The position numbers and the translations under genes were made by a program. Under the pieces are notes generated by a model that ran no database searches, had not been told where the DNA came from, and saw only the letters and a list, made by a program, of their open reading frames with translations. From contig JBFWZL010000332.1 of the NCBI GenBank assembly GCA_050185455.1, positions 1-7,487 of the forward strand: DNA of 7,487 nucleotides, in the 5' to 3' direction. Shown here in pieces: positions 5,262 through 7,487 of the stretch. The stretch comes from SYOC01 sp050185455. Its GTDB lineage: Bacteria > Desulfobacterota > Binatia > Bin18. Numbering within the stretch: position 1 is the stretch's first letter; every line of letters begins with the position of its first letter.

Positions 5262-7373
5262 ATGTCGCGGAATCGTCGTAAGCTGTATTGGCTTGTTGCT
5301 CTACTTATAATTAGTGGCGGTGTCACCTTGTTCTTGCGTTTGCCCGTCGCCCTAACAGCGACGACAGCTCCTGATGACCAAACGGTTCCTGCGCAGACAT
5401 CGGAGCCTAGCGCCTATGAACCAGAAGTACAGCAACTGTTGGAGACTACGTACTTGGGTCATGCGGCTGCTCTACCCGATCCCAATGAGCCAGCGGTAGT
5501 GTTGCAAAAATATCTGGAGCAGAACGCTCATGGGTATCAGTCGCTGTTGGCCGAACAAAGTGACAAACTCGATGCTGCCTTGGGAGAATGGGAAACGCTG
5601 GTGCAACAGTATCCTAAAAGCCGCCATGCCTTTGTGGGGTTAGCGAAACACTACCTCACGAAAGCGTTAGTCACGGGGGATATCCAATACACTCGCCAAG
5701 CGGCTGATGCGTATGTCCGTGCGGTCGACCTCGCCTTGGCACACGGGCATATCCGGTACACACGCGAAGTATCGACCCTCTTAGGGGAACTAGGAGACAA
5801 GAAAGGGCTCGATGGAGTCTTTAGTCGTATCTTAGCCCGGCCTAAGGACCTGGACCGGACGGGTTTCTACCTTGCACTAGTAGACTATGCTGAGGAGTTA
5901 GCACGATTCGATGACAATCGGGCATGGGCGTATTTTGAGCAGGCTGTCGATTTTCATCCAGAAAATAATCTTGAAGCAATCAATCGTTATGCTCAGCGTT
6001 TGCTAGACCGCGGACAGGCGCAAAAAGCATTCGAAGTTCTGAATACTCGACTCACCACCGAACAGCGAGTGAAGTACGTTCTACCAGCCCAGTTGAGAAA
6101 GCAAGCTATGGAAATTCTTGGCTTAAACATCACCTCTGCCGATGCGGAAGTTGCTTTAAGTGAACAGCGCCTGAGCGATAGACAATGGGGTTATACTCTC
6201 CCTGCGAACTCTGAGAGCCTAGCTATGGGTACTGAAACAACTGTGCAAGCACTCACAGACTCCAGAGTATCCACCATTTTTGCTATTCGTAATACTGACA
6301 GCATAATCAGACAAGATGCGATCTTCAGCCCCAATGGCGCCATGAACAACTGCTGGGCTGTAATGAGTCCCTCGACAACGGCAAAGAAACTAGCCACCCT
6401 CAAGCTGCCAACTAACAATCGCGGAGGGCTCGTCCGTATTGGCACTGACAATATCGTCTATTATCGCTATTTCAACGGCTCCTCCTGGGGCAGTTGGACG
6501 TCCGTCTTTGGCATGACCGCTGTAGATGTCACCGCCGTGGCTTATGCTAATGGCCAAGCCGATATCTTCATTGCTGGGACCGATGGCGTCATTCGGCAAA
6601 GTCATTCTACGAATGGTCAGTCTTGGGGAACTTGGATAACGCATCCGTGCTGTGCCAGTGAGGTGGCAGCGGGAGTGCTGCCCAATGGCGTCCTCTATCT
6701 GGCAGCTCAGGCGACCACTGCGCAATTTGCTTATTCGGTCTGGGTGACAACTTACAATGGAGTGTGGACTCCATGGACAAACCTTGGGCAGCCACCCGGA
6801 GGGCCAACCAAGGATTTAGCCATGCTGCCTAATCCAGACAATACCTTGTACCTCGCGACTGTTGGAGCAGATCAATGCACGATCTATCCACGCTATTGGA
6901 ACGGCAGTAGCTGGGAGAACTGGTTTGCCTATACTTCCTGCTATAAAAATGTGTCTGCTTTTCGCACAAGCGATGGAGGAGGATACATTTTGTACCTGGG
7001 GAAGAGCAACAGCTCCCTGTATACCGAACGTTTTAACGGCTCTATTTCGACAGGAATTACGCCACAAGGGGGGACTTGGATTGCTACGGCTGGATTTAAC
7101 GTTGATGACGAAACAGGGAACGCTTATGAGCATACAGAGGCGAATGATGATTGCCGGGTTGTTACCGGTACGACCACTAGTGGCTATGTGTGTGATAATT
7201 CTGGGAATTGTTTTTATACTCAGGGTGTTAACTTAGCAGAGATTATCTACAACGAAGCGAGAGGAGAAACCCCCGGCGCCCAAGATACAGTGGGATGGGT
7301 TGTACGTAACCGTGCTTTTCAGGGCTTGTCCTGCGATTCCTATCCGGGGGCCCAGGGAGGCTTTCAGGGGTAG
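5262..7373 (+). CDS. Exported TPR/propeller protein with C-terminal SleB-type cell-wall hydrolase domain (frame-interrupted)
   Basis: The 703 residues begin with a basic segment (RNRRK) and a hydrophobic stretch of about 8-31, a signal peptide or membrane anchor. Residues about 55-290 are alpha-helical and TPR-like, with helices such as LDAALGEWETLVQQYP and AWAYFEQAVDFHPEN. From about 320 to 610 the sequence changes to beta-rich, W/G/Y-rich units: YYRYFNGSSWGSWTS (400-414), RQSHSTNGQSWGTW (445-458), VTTYNGVWTPWTN (495-507) and YPRYWNGSSWENW (542-554). These resemble tectonin/PLL-like or sialidase-like propeller blades that bind carbohydrate. All nine cysteines fall between 364 and 691, which suits disulphides outside the cytoplasm. 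Residues 657-686 (NLAEIIYNEARGE, then VGWVVRNRA) match the start of the SleB/Hydrolase_2 fold, with E665 in the place of the catalytic glutamate. The TAG at 7371 then ends the frame far short of a full domain. The likely role, cell-wall binding and cleavage, is inferred from domains. It lies 243 bp downstream of the response regulator. Confidence 0.8.
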   Translation: MSRNRRKLYWLVALLIISGGVTLFLRLPVALTATTAPDDQTVPAQTSEPSAYEPEVQQLLETTYLGHAAALPDPNEPAVVLQKYLEQNAHGYQSLLAEQSDKLDAALGEWETLVQQYPKSRHAFVGLAKHYLTKALVTGDIQYTRQAADAYVRAVDLALAHGHIRYTREVSTLLGELGDKKGLDGVFSRILARPKDLDRTGFYLALVDYAEELARFDDNRAWAYFEQAVDFHPENNLEAINRYAQRLLDRGQAQKAFEVLNTRLTTEQRVKYVLPAQLRKQAMEILGLNITSADAEVALSEQRLSDRQWGYTLPANSESLAMGTETTVQALTDSRVSTIFAIRNTDSIIRQDAIFSPNGAMNNCWAVMSPSTTAKKLATLKLPTNNRGGLVRIGTDNIVYYRYFNGSSWGSWTSVFGMTAVDVTAVAYANGQADIFIAGTDGVIRQSHSTNGQSWGTWITHPCCASEVAAGVLPNGVLYLAAQATTAQFAYSVWVTTYNGVWTPWTNLGQPPGGPTKDLAMLPNPDNTLYLATVGADQCTIYPRYWNGSSWENWFAYTSCYKNVSAFRTSDGGGYILYLGKSNSSLYTERFNGSISTGITPQGGTWIATAGFNVDDETGNAYEHTEANDDCRVVTGTTTSGYVCDNSGNCFYTQGVNLAEIIYNEARGETPGAQDTVGWVVRNRAFQGLSCDSYPGAQGGFQG

Positions 7374-7487
7374 GGTTTTGGAAGTGCTCTGACCGAGTGG
7401 AAAGAGGACAGGCATGGCAAGACGACGCCACAACGGCATACTGGGATATTGTGACATATTTCAGCGAGCCGGAGGGACGCGATGTCT
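7370..7487 (+). pseudogene. Out-of-frame continuation of the SleB-type hydrolase domain (runs off the right edge)
   Basis: One base back from the upstream frame, reading from 7370, the sequence is open to the window end and gives VGFWKCSDRVERGQAWQ, then DDATTAYWDIVTYFSEPEG. SleB/Hydrolase_2 proteins follow the NR motif with a pattern of aromatic, Cys-Asp-Arg, then a tryptophan-led helix ending in A..V, and this stretch has those elements in that order. The continuation is therefore likely the missing part of the upstream domain, displaced by one missing base in or near the G runs at 7346-7350 or 7367-7370. There is no plausible independent start codon with a Shine-Dalgarno. It could reflect a real mutation, a sequencing or assembly error, or ribosomal frameshifting. 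The remaining possibility is that this is chance open frame, but the composition argues against it. Confidence 0.55.

Overview
The window reads as a piece of a bacterial chromosome with moderate GC in genes (judged by eye, not counted), AT-richer intergenic gaps, good Shine-Dalgarno sites and no phage, IS transposase, tRNA or rRNA gene that I can recognise. The gene content (a non-canonical SCP2-type thiolase with a DUF35 partner, multi-PAS cytoplasmic histidine kinases, a NarL-type two-component pair and a large exported TPR/propeller/cell-wall-hydrolase protein) suits a soil or sediment Gram-negative, for example a Desulfobacterota, Binatota or other proteobacterium-like lineage. This placement is an inference and is weak.

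Layout. (1) Positions 1-1251, plus strand: the C-terminal two thirds of a thiolase-fold protein whose two usual active-site histidine positions are tyrosines, followed 14 bp later by a Zn-ribbon/OB-fold DUF35 protein. The pair resembles the Ltp2-ChsH2(DUF35) type of acyl-CoA aldolase complex more than a true thiolase. (2) Positions 1316-2515, minus strand: a soluble PAS-HisKA histidine kinase converging on the DUF35 gene, with no response regulator beside it. (3) Positions 2516-2916: a 401-bp divergent intergenic region with an imperfect repeated motif. (4) Positions 2917-5018, plus strand: a PAS-PAS-HisKA_3 kinase overlapping by 28 bp a NarL/LuxR-type response regulator, an evident two-component operon. 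(5) Positions 5019-5261: an intergenic region carrying TTTCCGTG-type repeats spaced 31-32 bp. (6) Positions 5262 to the right edge, plus strand: an exported protein with an N-terminal membrane or signal segment, a helical TPR-like region, W-rich propeller/lectin-like repeats and a C-terminal SleB-type (Hydrolase_2) cell-wall hydrolase domain. That last domain is interrupted by an in-frame TAG at 7371-7373. The reading frame one base back continues open to the window edge and looks like the rest of the same domain.

How the parts may work together. The two-component pair lies immediately upstream of the exported hydrolase-like protein, and the repeats in the gap between them are sensible candidates for response-regulator binding sites. 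A working model is that an intracellular or redox/ligand signal, sensed by tandem PAS domains, controls production of a secreted carbohydrate-binding cell-wall enzyme. The sequence supports the arrangement; the regulatory link is inference. The thiolase/DUF35 pair is probably an unrelated lipid or steroid-like CoA-thioester degradation unit that continues to the left of the window.
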